Below, in pieces: positions 42,037 through 55,309 of a stretch of 64,000 nt of DNA (position 1 is its first letter; every line of letters starts with the position of its first letter). The translations under genes and the position numbers were made by a program. The stretch is from Symbiodinium sp. CCMP2592 (Eukaryota > Sar > Dinophyceae > Suessiales > Symbiodiniaceae), in the NCBI GenBank assembly GCA_905221615.1, contig CAJNDT010003223.1, forward strand, positions 496,001-560,000, written 5' to 3'. Below the pieces are notes generated by a model that saw only the letters and a program-made list of their open reading frames with translations, searched no databases and was not told the origin of the DNA.

Positions 42037-42700
42037 TCGGAGTTCCACAACGGAGTATGCTCAACGCACTTTACCTCAACGGGGCCCCAAAGAACACGTA
42101 AGGGACATCCCACATACATCCTGCGACACAGCCCAACAATATAGGGATATCTCAGTAAAATACTTATGCTCATATCTTTTTGGGGTTCCTACCTTCGACC
42201 ACACCTCGACACAGAACCGTGTGTGACCCCAGCCTTCGCGGTAGCGTGCCGAAGAGTGTTCGGCTGAGGCAGGCGAGATGTGGCGAGGGAGTTGTACCTG
42301 GGTTACATGTTTCGGTTTCAAGGTTTAGGAGTTTAGGGTGTTTAGGGTTTTTCTTTTAACGTGTACTGACGTGTCTTTCTGCGAAGCAACGCCTGTCACA
42401 GAGGACATACACGAAAAGTGAAACAATCATGATCTTCAGGGTTTTAGGCATTAAGCTTTAGGGTAAGGATTTCGGGCGTGATTACTGAAGACACTGCGAA
42501 CGAGGTAAACCTCTATGTCGAAATTGCTTTGGCCGCAGCAAGGCCGACAGTGCGCAACAAGACACGGTGCTTCGAGCCCCTAAACCCTGAACATTTCAGG
42601 ACCCCCTAGATGAGCGTGCGCCCGCACACACAGGGGTAACACTGCACTACTGTCGCCACGGAAATTCCAAGCGCTGCTATTATTCTTCCCATGATGCCGG
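42037..42700. other. No recognisable gene
   Basis: Nothing supported beyond a few heptad variants near 42,320. Confidence 0.4.
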
Positions 42701-42920
42701 AGAGATAGAAGAGAGATAGAGGAGAGAGTGTGTGTGAGAGAGAGAGAGGGGGATCGAGATAAAGCGAGAGAGAGCGGGATACATGTATGTGTGTGTACAT
42801 TATACTGAAACATGTGCGTGCGTGTGTGTGTGTGTGTGTTTATATCATATTGTATCTTATTGCATTACATTACATGACATTACATTACATTATATTATAT
42901 ACTACTATATTACAAATATT
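42701..42920. repeat. GA, GT and CATTACATT simple repeats
   Basis: GAGAGA runs 42,705-42,775, (GT)n near 42,818-42,838, ACATTACATT units 42,862-42,900. 42,921-43,920 beyond shows no gene. Confidence 0.85.
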
Positions 42921-43920
42921 TATACTTATGTCTTTAAGTTTACATATTCATACATGTATACATATGTATGTACATGTGCTGCATGTCAATGTGGTGACAA
43001 CTGGCTTTTTCTAGTTCAACAAATCCACAACTGCGGCCAAACGGAATTCGGAGACGTACTTTACCACAACAACACTATTGAAGGAACACTGTTCCTAAGC
43101 ATTGGCGACTCTATTTCCCGCCATCAGCGACAAGCAGCCGAAGCTTACAATTCTTTCCAAAGCAACTGGTTTTAGGGTCCGTGCATGTTTATGCGGCTCA
43201 GGTTCAGGGTCCGATCTTCTTGTCATATGACCCCTCGTTTCCGGGGCAAGCCCTGAACTGCGTGCCACGATGCTCCAAGTACTCCTCCACATTGGTGTTT
43301 ATCCTGAGACTCATTCAACTGGTTGCTCTATGTCGGTGCAAAAACGGGTGTCAGCTCTCCAGCATATCACGAGAAAACCCTAACAATCCTGAATCTGTTA
43401 AAACACAACCCTGAGCAACCCCAAAACATCAACCCTGCGCACTCAAGCCTGAAGCCTTCACCCACGTCTCAAGATCCTGAAACCCTCCAGCCCCCATCTG
43501 AACCGTAGTTATTAAACCCCTATCGTACTATGAATCCAGAGGCTGAGTCCGACACCCCGCAAACCCTACAAGCCCTGAACAGAACCGCAGGAAGACAAGC
43601 GTCTCACCAGGACGGGTGTCTTTCATGCCCATCGCCTCAGAAGTACAAGCAGTAGAGCCTACATCCTCACCCCAAGAAAGTTTCTTCGCGAAGCCGTCTG
43701 CATTCGTCCACTACATGGCAACATGCCAGAGTAGCAACAACAACACAAAAAGAAAAACCCAGCATCGAACATGTAGCCAAGACCGCAACGACAGCAACCA
43801 CGGAAAAGACAATGACAATAAAACACAATAAAATCAATGATGAAGCATCTTGTTGTTCGTAGTGGCTGTACTGGTACTAGGAAGTTGAATGAGTATGACG
43901 ATACTAAAGGATCAGGCTCT

Positions 43921-44445
43921 GCCGCTGCTGCTCCTACTCCTACTCCTACTCCTACTCCTACTCCTACTACTACTACCACCACCACCACTACCACGACTAC
44001 TCCACCACCACGACTCTCCTACTCCTACTCCTACTCCTACTCCTACTCCTACTCCTACTCCTACTACTACTACCACCACCACCACTACCACGACTACTCC
44101 ACCACCACGACTCTACTACTACTCCTCCTCCTGCTGCTATTACCACTACTCCTGCTCCTGCTGCCGCTACTGCTACTGCTCTTGCTACTGCGTCTGCCAC
44201 TGCTACTGCTGCTACCGGTTCTAGTATTACTACTCCTACTATTATTAATTAATTCAGCTGCACCTACTCCTACTCCTACTCGTACACCTACTCCTACTCC
44301 TACTCCTACTCCTGCTCCTGCTCCTGCTCCTACTCCTACTCCTACTCCTACTCCTACTGCTACTCCTACTCCTACTACTACTACTACTATTACTACTACT
44401 ACTACTACTCCTGCTGCTGCTACTACTACTACTACTACCACTACG

Positions 44446-44500
<55 letters not shown>

Positions 44501-44640
44501 ATACTAGTACTAGTATTAGTACTAATACTAGTACTACTACTACGACTACTACTGCTGCTGCTGCTGCTACTACTACTACTACTACTGCTATATACTGCTA
44601 CTGCTACTGCTACTGTCACTGCTACTGCTACTGCGGTTCG
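43921..44640. repeat. CTA/CTC triplet satellite with an internal duplication
   Basis: About 720 bp of CTACTC, CTA and CTG units. A block of (CTACTC)n, then ACCACCACCACTACCACGAC, occurs twice (about 43,930-44,015 and 44,020-44,112). Long frames (Thr/Pro, Ser, Val runs) are not genes. 44,641-45,246 holds nothing else. Confidence 0.9.
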
Positions 44641-45246
44641 GACACACCTAAAATTGGCGCACGCTTCAACGATTGTCACAAGGTCCTACCCGGCCACCAG
44701 GACGCAACACAACGGCACACAAAGATTGATTGGGTTGGAGAAGGCAGACATACCCTCGCAGCATCGAAAGGAAGGGAACCTGATGATAAACGAGCAGCCC
44801 ACTTCACCAGCCGCACGTCTGCACGCAGTTCTGGACTTGCAAACCTGAGTTTAGGTTAGCTTTTGCTGGGGGGTAGGAATGTGGGCTGCGTTTACAAAGT
44901 TTACACTGTACATGGGGGAAAGAGACGAGGGCAGAATGACCCTGTGGTACTGATAGCACAGCATGCGCATCAAGACCCTCAGACCCGGAAGCATTGGTTC
45001 AGTGCGCAGCCGCACACCCAGCACCCCCCGCCAACGAAAAATACCTTAAGCCCCAAATGCTATGCCTGTGCCCCCAAACACCCAAATCTAAAATCCGCTA
45101 CCCTAACCCCCAGACCCAAACCCATCCCCGAATTCAACACCCCAAAACCCGACTCCACGAGCTCCGCATTCCGAGGCGAGGCGCTGTAGGGCTTCCCCAT
45201 CCCGGCAAACCGCCTGGGCTACGAGGTACCTGGCCGAAACGGAAAC

Positions 45247-45420
45247 ACTTGGAGGTTCATGGGTAGTTAATAAAGGGATCTATAGGGATTCTATAGGGGT
45301 ATAGGGTTTAGAGCCTACTTGGAGGTTCATGGGTAGTTATACGTGGGGTTATAAGTCGAATATGGGTTATAAGTATAGTTGCCCTAATTATAACCGTACT
45401 TATAGCTCCCCATGAGTCTC
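45247..45420. mobile_element. Family B palindromic element preceded by a broken left end (B1)
   Basis: 45,317-45,420 has left end ACTTGGAGGTTCATGGGTAG and a decayed right end TAGCTCCCCATGAG. A second left end of 24 bp stands at 45,247, separated by heptad-like text. Confidence 0.7.
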
Positions 45421-46106
45421 AGGCAGGGTTTGGGGTTCAGGATTTACGGGCTTATGTTGCTTAGCGTCTTCACTTTTGATGGTGCAGGGTTTAGTCTTTG
45501 GCGTTTAGGGTTGAGGGCTTGGGCTGTTTGGTGTCTTCGCTATTTATCTGTAGAGCTTAGAGACAAGAGTTTGGGTTTAAGGGTTTAGCGGTTAAGTTGC
45601 TTGGTGTGTTGGCTTCTTCTTGGGTTTAGGGTTTAAGGTTTGGCGCTTAGCATGTTCTTTAAGGGTTAAGGATTCAGTATTTTTGGGCCTATGGCCTCGG
45701 TTTTAGGGCTTAGAGTTCAGGGTTTCGAGTTTGGGGTTTCGGATCTTGCTGCTGGAGTAGGTCATCGGGATTCTCGGCGAGCTTCGGATCTATGGTTGAG
45801 GGATGCCTGGCGACTTGGCCAAAGGCCTTATATATGTATATGTGTATGTATATATATATGTGTATATATATATAGAGTTACCTCATAGTACACAGTAAAA
45901 CTTATACACTAACCGCTGATAGACTTGATAGTGCGCTTATAGTATATAGTAAAACTTACACTAACCTTTATAGTAACCCTTTTTGAGAACCTTTTATGTG
46001 GGAGCCAAAAGGGCCGAAGGATTGTGAGTCCTGGGAGGTCGGGTGAAGGTGTTAAAAGCGAAACAACAACATCCAAAGCCCGGAGAGAAAGGCGACTACG
46101 TTATGC
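45421..46106. other. No gene; heptad-like text and a TA/TG microsatellite
   Basis: GGGTTTAG variants to about 45,760; TATATGTGTATGTATATATA-type run 45,828-45,877. Confidence 0.5.
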
Positions 46107-46205
46107 AGGGGCCGTCATACTTAGCTTAGAGTTTTTGAGCTATATTCTACTATAAGTATAACAAGGAGCCCACCAAAATAGCTTTGGTAACTATCTTAGG
46201 GCCCT
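46107..46205. mobile_element. Family E element, decayed (E4)
   Basis: 99 bp with ends AGGGGCC / GGGCCCT and the AT-rich centre TATTCTACTATAAGTATAAC typical of the family. Confidence 0.6.
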
Positions 46206-46662
46206 GTAGCAGCGAGGCCTGAACCCAGGCTCATTGGGGAACTCTGAAGCGCTAAAGCGCTGAAAGAACAAAGTTTCGCAGGTTTGCAGGTTTTGCTGAA
46301 ATCCCTGAAAGCCCGAAACACGAAACCCTCAACGTTGAGCCCTAAACCTTAAACCCTAAAGCTTACCTCCGGATCCGCAACCCTAAATTCGCCTCTCCCA
46401 GCCCCAGCCCAAGGATCTTCAATGGAAGACTCAGCGAAGATCTGCTGCATGCCCGGAAGACTACTATACTAGAATTTCAAGAAGTGTTTTGGGGGGGTAT
46501 GAAACTATAACTATTAGAAGAAAACCCTAAGGACAAATGTGTCGAAATATTCCGTCCCTCTATTGCGGAACCCAACGAAAGCACCCGAAGTCCAGGGAAC
46601 CAGTCGTTGCGGAGCTCGTCCGACGCGTGCCGGAGAGCCAGTCCGTCCTATGTAAGGCTTTC
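46206..46662. other. No recognisable gene
   Basis: A few CCCTAAAC words near 46,340; otherwise nothing. Confidence 0.4.
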
Positions 46663-46761
46663 CTATACTGAACTTAGAACCCTAGCAAAAATCATAATTT
46701 TAGCTGTTTCGTAGGGATTAAAATAACCAAAAATTAAAAATTATTTCTCAGTACCCCTAAG
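46663..46761. mobile_element. Family F dispersed element (F2)
   Basis: 99 bp starting CTATACTGAACTTAG and ending GTACCCCTAAG, close to F1 throughout. Flanked by TTTC on both sides. Confidence 0.75.
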
Positions 46762-47928
46762 TTTCTGGGAGGTTTAGGATGGCAGACCTTTTCAAGCCTG
46801 CTTGCCTGCTTTAGGGCTTAGGGTGTGGGGCTTGGGGTTTGAGGTTTGGGGCTTATGATTTCTGGTTTAGGGATCAGGGATCAAGGTTCAGGCTTCAGGA
46901 TTTCGGGATTAGTGTTGATCATTCAGGACTGACGATCAGGACTCAAAAAGGGGTGCAGAGCTTTGGGTCCAGAGCTTCCGGTCTCATAAAGCAAATCGGG
47001 TGAAAACGGCTTGTATTTCGGATCCACAGAGATTCAAGGATTTGAGAGAAGTGATAGGTCTTGGGGCTTCGGCACCACGAAGGACCCGGAAACCCGGAAA
47101 TCCCAACGCCCTACACCCGAGAGCCTCCAATCCGAACCTAAGTGACCGCCGCCCTAAAGCCTAAACCCCAGCGCTGACTCAGAGGCCCTTGAAAGCAGAG
47201 CTCCTGGTTCAGAGCAGTCATGACCTTAGCTGCTTTCGGAGGGTCTCTTAAACCATCTACAAGGGGAAATCTATCTAAGGGTGTGCCTGCAGGGTGTAGG
47301 ATCTAGTGCTCAAGCTTTGAGATTAAAGCCTTTGGATAGTAAGTTTGGGCTTTATGGCGTTGGGATTTCTGTAACGGTTTCCGGTGATGGGTTCGGGCTT
47401 GCGGTTTGTGGCTCAGGGGGCTGGGCCAGGGGCTCGAGCCTTCGTGCACCGGTTTCGCTCATACCCATATTGTGACTGCCCATGAAACTCCAAGCTACGT
47501 AGGTCCTGGCTGGTGGTAATCTCTTGTGACAGGCTTCAGGGTACGTGCGCACATGTTGTAGGAATCCTTTAACATGAGAATAGGGTTTTGGGATATTTTT
47601 GGGAAAGTCCTACTAATCAGTCTGACCTCAAGAAGCCCTTTTGGGAACCCCTTACCGTTAGGGGCTAAGTGTAAGACCTGAGAGTCCCCCAGGCTTCAGG
47701 GCGCTGGGACCTCAGGCCGCAGGGGCTTCACCTGGGCCTGCAAAAGACTACCTGCTTACATACCCTATATATAGTATCACTAGTATTATAGTGTGTATAT
47801 ATATATATATGTATATGTATACTTATGCATATAAGGAAATCAGAACAGGGAACCCTAGAAAGGTAGCGCATTGAGAGTAGTTTAGGAGTAGGAGTTAGAG
47901 TAGCAGGTCTAGGACTAGGACTGGGCCC
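46762..47928. other. No gene; heptad-like text
   Basis: 46,810-46,910 holds GGGTTTGAGG-type variants; a TA run lies at 47,790-47,815. No coding signal. Confidence 0.45.
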
Positions 47929-48483
47929 TCCTCCCCTGCTGCTTCTTCTACTACTACTGCTACTACTACTGCTACTACTGCTACTGCTACTACTACTACG
48001 ACTACTACTACTACTACTACTACGACGACTACTACGATTGGTACAGTACCACTACTAACAATCAATCTAGCTATCCCCCTGCTTGCCGACCACCCTTCCG
48101 ACACGCATTGCTGTTGCGAGTGTTGCTATGGTGAGTACGACAGCCTCAAGCAATGGCATTCCCAGTTCTGTCTGACGTTGGTATCGTTGCTCGGCTTTTC
48201 TTGTTGGCTGGACTGAAAGTAATCTAGTTCAATGGCTGGGATAGGATTAAGATTTAAATTTTGTTCCTTATTGGGATTAAGTACCTATAAATAATGTAAA
48301 GTGTTACCCAACTGTGACCAAGTAATGTTGCTGTCAAGCATGGCTCCTGGCCTTGTCGATCTGATCATCCCAACCGTCTACCTGAAACCTATATATATAT
48401 ATATGTATGTATGTATATATTCTATCTATCTATATGTATATATATATATACACACAATATATATATATATATATATATATATA
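47929..48483. repeat. CTA triplet run and TA microsatellites
   Basis: CTACTACTG units 47,944-48,040; TATATA/TATGTA runs 48,388-48,483. Unremarkable sequence between. Confidence 0.85.
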
Positions 48484-48612
48484 CCGCGGGCGTGAACATC
48501 GAAAAAATACACCCTGGCTCGGAGAGAAAGTTGCAAAGGCTGTAGAAGGCGACTGGCTGCAAGCCCTGCTCCCCAATCCCGAATGGGAAGCCTCAAAATA
48601 ACCCTTTTAGCG

Positions 48613-48661
48613 GTTTAGGGTTTAGGGTTTAGGGTTTAGGGTTTAGGGTTTAGGGTTTAGG
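48613..48661. repeat. Interstitial telomere array (TTTAGGG)7
   Basis: Seven perfect units on the plus strand, followed directly by GCACCCCTTAAAGGAACCCC. Confidence 0.95.
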
Positions 48662-49845
48662 GCACCCCTTAAAGGAACCCCAAGTAACCCTACTATAGTA
48701 CCCCTTAAAGAAAAACGGCCGATTATGATGGAAGGCCCGAGCGTCCACCTCCCGGTCCCGAGAAAACTTGTCTGGAGCCAGGTCCAGCTTCCACCAATCT
48801 TTTTCGATCTCCTTTTTGGTGTTAAAGGTTTTCAGGATTTAGAGTTTTCCTGGAGGTTCTGATGTGAAAACCTTCCCCTCCGAGCCTCAATCGTCAATCC
48901 TGAACTTTGAGCTTTGAGCCTGGACCTTCGGGGGTGCAGGCCCCCGCAAGAGTTGCTTCCAGGGTTCCTTTACGGGCTCCCGTCAGCTTTCAGGGCTCCG
49001 CAAGGTGGAGACTTCACTTTGACATCATAGCTTGAAAGCTCTGCTCTCGGCACGAGCTGTTCGCGTTCTTTAGGTTAGGAATCCTAGTTGTAGAGAAAGT
49101 CATAGTCAGAGTCACAGATATAGTTACCAACCCCTCCTAAGCCCTGGATTAGAAGAAGCGCTTCTGACTGAGCCCTGTTTCGGTATGGACATGTCGCCGC
49201 TGCCCTGTAGGCGTTAGAGGCTTCTTGGGTGGCTTCAAAGTTGTGGGATTGAGACTGAGACCTTCTGCAATCAAGAGCCCATCTTGACTGGGACGGGGTT
49301 TCAACAATGATTAGGTCGAGCTCAAGAGGGGTTGCAGGGCTTCGGCTGGTGCGGTTTTGTCAAGGTAAGGATTTTCCTTCCAGATGGGATTTCTGGAGGC
49401 TTGAGGCATCCCTGGAGCAAAGAACGGGATGCCACAGCATAGTCATGACAACAATTTATATGAAGCCATCAGTGCACAAGTTCGCACCGCTCGAAACCCA
49501 AAACCTCCAAGGTTTCCAGCACTGTCGGGGCCAACATTTGCGAATTACCTCGCATCGTTCCCCGACATCCCACTGAAGTCCTTTACATTTTCCTATATAG
49601 GGGTCAAACCTAGTCGAACCAAACAGCGAGATAGCATGAGATAACACAAAATGAACACCGCATGAAAATCCTCAAGACGGCAGCCCTGAAATTCCAGAAC
49701 CTCGCACCTCACACTCGAACTTTGCACCCTAAATCATCTCAGAGCGTCTTGTCCTAAACCCAGACCTATAAGATCCATGTGAAACCATAAACTAAAACCC
49801 TAAACCCCAAACCATAGTAAGTACAAGTCGCATGGTCGCCCTACA
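48662..49845. other. No recognisable gene
   Basis: Short open frames only; no motif recognised. Confidence 0.4.
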
Positions 49846-49936
49846 CTTACCCTTGGTTAGTAGGGAATGGAAGAAGGGTAGCAATAGTAGTTCTAATGGT
49901 ACCCCATTCCTCCATTCCCTACTAACCAAAGGTAAG
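49846..49936. mobile_element. Single palindromic element (family G)
   Basis: 91 bp with arms CTTACCCTTGGTTAGTAGGG / CCCTACTAACCAAAGGTAAG, extended by AATGGA/TCCATT and GGGTA/TACCC. Only one copy is seen in the window. Confidence 0.7.
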
Positions 49937-51074
49937 TTATAGGATTATTAAGGCCCTGATATTATAGTACCCTTATAGATCCCTTATAGTAACCCTCTGC
50001 TTTTTAGGGTACTATATAAGGGTCCCGTCCTTCTCCCATTTGATGGGCTTTCCATCATGGCCGTGGCTCGGAGCCATCGAAAAACGCGCTCTTTCTGTGT
50101 TTTTTGTGCGGGGGAGGACTTGAAGGCCCTTGGCTTAGGGACGTATAGTAGGGCTTAGGGTTTAGGGGTTTAGGGGTTTTGGGGTTTTAGGGTAAGATTA
50201 TAAGGTTTAGGGTTCGGATTCGGGGAAAAGGTGTGGGGATGGTCGGACTTACCGCTCAAAGCTGCTGCTTTTCAAACCTTGGGGCTTTGAAGCGTTGGAG
50301 GCTTCAGAGACTCGGGTTCAAGGCTTGGGGTTTAAGGTTTGGGGTTTGAGGTTGGGGAGGGTTTGGGGCTGGTGCCTAAGTTACAGCGGAGCAGCATCCA
50401 AGCCCCGCGCTTGATCCCAAAAGAGCAGCACCAGAAATATGGCTCCCGACCACCGCAAGAAGAAGAACCCTAAACCCCTGAACCCCTCAACTCAAAACAG
50501 GAGCAACTAAGCCCTAAACCCCAAACTGTTACTAATGAAGCAGGACAAACCTTGAAAGGATCGGCCGCGGTTCATGGTCGCCTGCGAGTGTGCGGCATAT
50601 TCCGCTGAGTGTGATCTCAGCAGCTTTTGACCAGACCAACAGGCGGGAGTAACAACACCAACGATAGCAGCAGTCTGATTCATAGAATTGCAGCAGTAGC
50701 TTTTGGCAGCAGCAGCAGCAGCAGCAGGAAAACGAGTATACCAGTGTCCGAGCCGAGAACCGAGCTTGGAGCATCGAAACTTTCCTCGCATAGAAACACC
50801 TTCAAGCTGGGTCTCAAAATGTGATGTTGTTGGGGCTTATGGCCCTAAACCCTAAACCCTAAACCCTGCTGCTTATGGCTTCAAGATTCCGAGTCCCAAA
50901 TCCTAAACTTCAAACCCGAACCATCCCTAGACCCGAAGCCCGCCCCCGCACCCCACGCCAAGCCTCGAGTTAATTGAAGCCTCAAAACCCAACACACCAG
51001 AAGAAGTGGCTTTGCGGGGTTTGTAGGTGCCCCATGAAGATTACTCAATCCCTTCGTCAAAGCCGACAACAACC
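49937..51074. other. No gene; heptad-like text, short (AGC)n
   Basis: 50,155-50,215 TTTAGGGG variants; (CAG)n at 50,707-50,727; AAACCCTAAACCCTAAACCC near 50,850. Confidence 0.5.
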
Positions 51075-51377
51075 AGTAGCAGTAGCAGTAGCAGTGGCAG
51101 TAGCAGTAGCAGCAGCAGTCGTGGTAGTGGTAGTGGTAGTGGTGGTAGTAGTAGCAGTAGCAGTAGCAGTAGCAGTAGCAGTAGCAGTAGCAGTAGCAGT
51201 AGCAGTAGCAGTAGCAGTAGCAGTAGCAGTAGCAGTAGCAGTAGCAGTAGCCGTAGCCGTAGCAGTAGCAGTAGCAGTAGCCGTAGCAGTAGCAGTAGCA
51301 GTAGCAGTAGCAGTAGCAGTAGCAGTAGCAGTAGCAGTAGCAGTAGCAGTAGCAGTAGCAGTAGCAGTAGCAGTAGC

Positions 51378-51436
<59 letters not shown>

Positions 51437-51456
51437 TGGTAGTGGTAGTGGTAGTG

Positions 51457-51507
<51 letters not shown>

Positions 51508-51510
51508 ATA
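51075..51510. repeat. AGC/AGT triplet array
   Basis: About 435 bp: AGTAGC hexamers to about 51,380, then AGT triplets, a short AGTGGT stretch near 51,431-51,460 and AGT again. All translated frames are homopolymeric (Ser, Val/Ala, Leu, Thr). Confidence 0.95.
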
Positions 51511-51643
51511 CTAACAATGATAATGTTTATTAGTACCATGCCCAAGCAAAACTGAACCGCTCCCGCGGCCGAGAGCCTTTCTGCGAGGGCACGACCACAG
51601 CGCTATCGGGGCCTGGCAGGAGGGGTTTAGGGTTTAGGGGGGT

Positions 51644-51752
51644 ACTTGGAAGTTCATGGGGTTCATGGGTAGTTATAAGTGGGGAGCCCCTAATATGGGC
51701 TATTTAAAGCTAGAGTTACCCTACTATTGGCCCCCGCTTGTAACTACCCATG
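51644..51752. mobile_element. Family B element (B2)
   Basis: Left end ACTTGGAAGTTCATGGG (with a duplicated GTTCATGGG), GTTATAAGTGGGGAGCCCC, right end CTTGTAACTACCCATG; the last part of the right end is lost. Confidence 0.7.
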
Positions 51753-53390
51753 CTTTTAGGTCTAAGGCGGCAAGGGTTTTGGGTCTAGGGTCAGGACCGA
51801 GAGCCTTTCTTCAGAACCAAAGAGGAGAAGTGCAAGGCGATTGACCCTACATGGCCCTAAACCCCAAGTAGAAGGTTGGGGGCTTAAAGCTGCAGGACTG
51901 GAGACCCATGACTTCATCTAGCTGGGTACCTCTTTTCGAAGATCGTCGCCTATATCTCTAAACTATCACCTTGGGTTTCAGCTTGAGGGAGCTGTAACAA
52001 CTCGATTCTGGGCTGAAGGAGCGTTGATTCGGGATGTTGTGTACGGACGCACGACTTCTGACATCCGCACCCCACGTGCAGAGCCAGCAACCCAACCTGC
52101 TAAACCAGAACCCCAGGCCATACACCTCAATCCCTAAACCCTGAGCCCTAAACCCAAACTCCAGCCACCTACAGTCCCATCTTCAACAAGTTTTGACCAC
52201 ACTTCCATTGAAACGTCGACAGGTCCGAATCGAACCAAACAAACCGTCGTAAACTCGGAGGACACCTCTTCAGGCCCACAGATAGTGCGGAATCTATGTT
52301 TGGTTCGGCCCTAAACTCTTATACATCATAAAAACAATAATATTACAATGTAGAATATAATGCAGTCCAGTACAACCTAGTAAAATAATAGACTATGTAA
52401 CGTAATGCCACACAATATCATACCTTATGCTTTACAAGAAACCATAGACTATAATAGTGAAGTTCAGACCCCGGAGGCTCGCGGCTAAATTCTGGCGGGG
52501 CTCCTTCTTTATGAAGCGCCCAGTAGAGCAAGTAGCCCGCCGCAAAGCCTGGCCGGTCTCGTAGTTGCTCTCAGGGCTAGTAGAAGGGTTGCTACGATAC
52601 GATACTAGACGGTTTGGGGACTAGGGTTACTATAAGGGATACTATGAGGGTTACTGTATAAGGGTTGCTACGATCGTGTCGGGTCTTGGGGCATAGTCTT
52701 ACCGTAGTCTTTGCCATTTTGCAGAAGGCAACGTATATATTCCTGTAAGGGTTTGGTGCACGGCACGGACAGCTCCATTACTGGCGTGGCTTGTGCAAAC
52801 GCTTGCGAAGCTGGGCAAACCCCTGACAGCGATCCGAACTTGCACTGAAGCCCGTGCTTTGTCAGAGGCTGCAAGGACTTTCGTGAATCCGCTGACGCAC
52901 ATAGAATCTCCGGGCGGTAGGATCCTTTGTGCAAGACCCTCGAGCCTCAACCCTAAACCCACCATAGAGGCCTTAATAATTACCTGTACTATTTTGGGGG
53001 TTCCTTATTATAGTTATAGTATTAAAGTATTATATACCCCAAAAACCACAAAGTCAATGCAAAAGAGGCATGAAGCGCCGGGGAAAAAAAATGACCTTTT
53101 GAAGCTAATGGTAGGAAGAAACCGTGGGCCTTTATTCGGGTTCCTTTCATGAATCCTACTACTTTGGGGTTAAAGGACCAGGGTCTCTTAATCGGGTTCC
53201 TACATTCATCGAACCTGAATCCGGAACGGGAGTGCTGTGCATGCACGTTTCAGTTTTGATCGACCATTGGAGGAAAGCAGCCGAAGTTCCACTAACGACA
53301 GAAGCCGCGTGCGGCTTAAAACAACAGTCGCGTGCCGTCAAAATGCATCGAGTTGGGCTTGCATGCCATGCTCACGGTGCAGACGGGGGT
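51753..53390. other. No gene; partial family E copy
   Basis: 52,963-53,036 (GAGGCCTTAATAATTACC ... ACTATTTTGGGGGTTCC) matches half of family E. Several AATATTACAATG-type AT stretches near 52,330-52,450. Open frames of up to 119 codons are unconvincing. Confidence 0.45.
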
Positions 53391-53414
53391 CCTCTCCCTC
53401 TCTCTCACGCTCTA

Positions 53415-53446
<32 letters not shown>

Positions 53447-53822
53447 TCTCTCCTGGGCATAGGGGTCGGTCAAGACCCCCGGGCATCAAGCCCACCCGCA
53501 TATATGTTATGCAGGTATCGGGGGGTGAAGAGCGAGTGTAATCCCCCCATACGCTAAAGCTAGATTCAATACAGTGACAGATTAGGTGGGATGTACACTC
53601 TCACAAACAAGGATCCACCAGCACTGAAGGCACGTAAACAAACCTACACAAGTTGGAATAAGGTCAGAGTGCCTTCCCCGGACTCTGGAGGAGCTCGCAA
53701 TTTTTGCGAGATCAGTGCACACTATTGGAATACTTGCCATCAAGATTGCATCTGAAAAACAAAGTAGAGCACAACACTCGAGTACACTACATCACTTTTT
53801 GGCAAGTATTTGGAAGGGAAAG

Positions 53823-53859
<37 letters not shown>

Positions 53860-54568
53860 CCAAGCAACTCACACTGCAAAAACATGAACCCCGAACTGCC
53901 CGTCCATCCCCTTCCTCCGCCGAACCCCTCCCGAAACCACGAAGACGAACATGGAGTTTCCCATTTGCAGGAAAGAAGACAGAGAGGCAATGGCAAGTGA
54001 GCCTAACGAGCCGGAAAGCCACTGTCCTCGATGAAGTATAAAATCCGGGACGGCAATGTACAAGCCGCAAGGACCCTCGTGATGGATCCTCATGGATGGA
54101 TGGGTGGATAGATGGATGGATGGATGCACGTGAGCCGCTTTCTTTCTTGGACCTTCGTGGTCTAGGTACATAATCCGTCTTGCCCCAGAACAACCCTTGC
54201 ACCGTCGCAACCCTCACACCGACGAGATCCAGCATGGACGCTGAACCCTCAAACCCAACAGCAGCAGAGCCCTAGAGAGACACACACCCGAACCCGAAAC
54301 CCTAAAGCCTTAAACCGAAAAAGAAAGCTTCAAGCCTTCCCCCAAAGCCCGAAACATCTCCGTAGAAACTTTAAGAACACCCGACAACTAAGCCTCAAAA
54401 ACAGCAACCCCGTACTTCAAAAACCTGTGTCTATATATATATATATATATATACACATATATATGTGTTTATTTATTCGTCTATCTATTTACACACACAT
54501 AAACCCATGTCTATATGTTATACAAACATACATGTATGTGTATATGTATATATTAGTAGAGAGAGAGA

Positions 54569-54602
<34 letters not shown>
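53391..54602. repeat. Scattered CT, GGAT, TA and GA simple repeats
   Basis: (TC)n 53,395-53,452, (TC)n 53,825-53,856, GGATGGAT units 54,080-54,126, (TA)n 54,430-54,466, (GA)n 54,558-54,602. No gene between them. Confidence 0.85.
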
Positions 54603-54606
<4 letters not shown>

Positions 54607-55194
54607 CACCCACCCACCAAAACCCATCGGGAAGCCTGCGATATGCCCGACGACCTGACTTGAGGCTATCTTGAGCTTCGGGCAGCGCATTTACGGTTCT
54701 GGGGGCCTTAGTTTCATGGCTTCGGGGGTCTTTCAAGCCTTTAACTTGGGATGTTCGAGGCTTTCAGGCTGTGGGCTTCTGGGCTTACAGCAGGGTCGAG
54801 CGGGTCCTTAGAATATTCATCATTCCCTTCAGGGTCTGTTTTCGGGTCCCGAGTTTTCAGTGGTGCGAAGCAGTTTAGAGAGCTTTTAAGCTTTTGGCGT
54901 CCAGCTTCAAAGACTTTTTGAGTTTCTGATTTCGAATCGTTAGGGGCTTTATGATTTCAGGTTTAGGATTTTGAGCGCCTTGTTGCAGGGATTTGAAGCT
55001 TTCGTACCTGAGCATCTTGAGTCTTAGGATTTAGGGCATGACTTGTGGCCTTGGAAGCTCGAGGTATCGGGATGCAGTTTCGGCTTAGCTGTTTAGGGCC
55101 TCAGGGGGTTAAGGGCTTTAGATTTCAGGCCACGAGGCTCCAGGGCTCAGAGCCAGGAACCTGGATATGTAAAGCCCCAGCACGCAGGGGTTTT
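54603..55194. other. No recognisable gene
   Basis: GGCTTCGGG/TTTCAGG-rich text related to degenerate heptads; nothing else. Confidence 0.4.
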
Positions 55195-55309
55195 CGTGGA
55201 GGTTCATGGGCAGTTATAAGTGGAGTTATCCAGGATAACTATACTTATAACTTATAACTCATATTAGGGGACATATACCCCCACTTCTAACTACCCATCA
55301 ACCTCCACG
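55195..55309. mobile_element. Family B palindromic element (B3)
   Basis: 115 bp with ends CGTGGAGGTTCATGGGCAG / CTACCCATCAACCTCCACG and centre ATAACTATACTTATAAC. Confidence 0.8.

Noticed and set aside
43837-44859. 340-codon open frame over the CTA/CTC array, and similar frames at 50,974-51,555 and 32,060-32,501
   Set aside because: Triplet repeats leave all frames open; the translations are homopolymeric.
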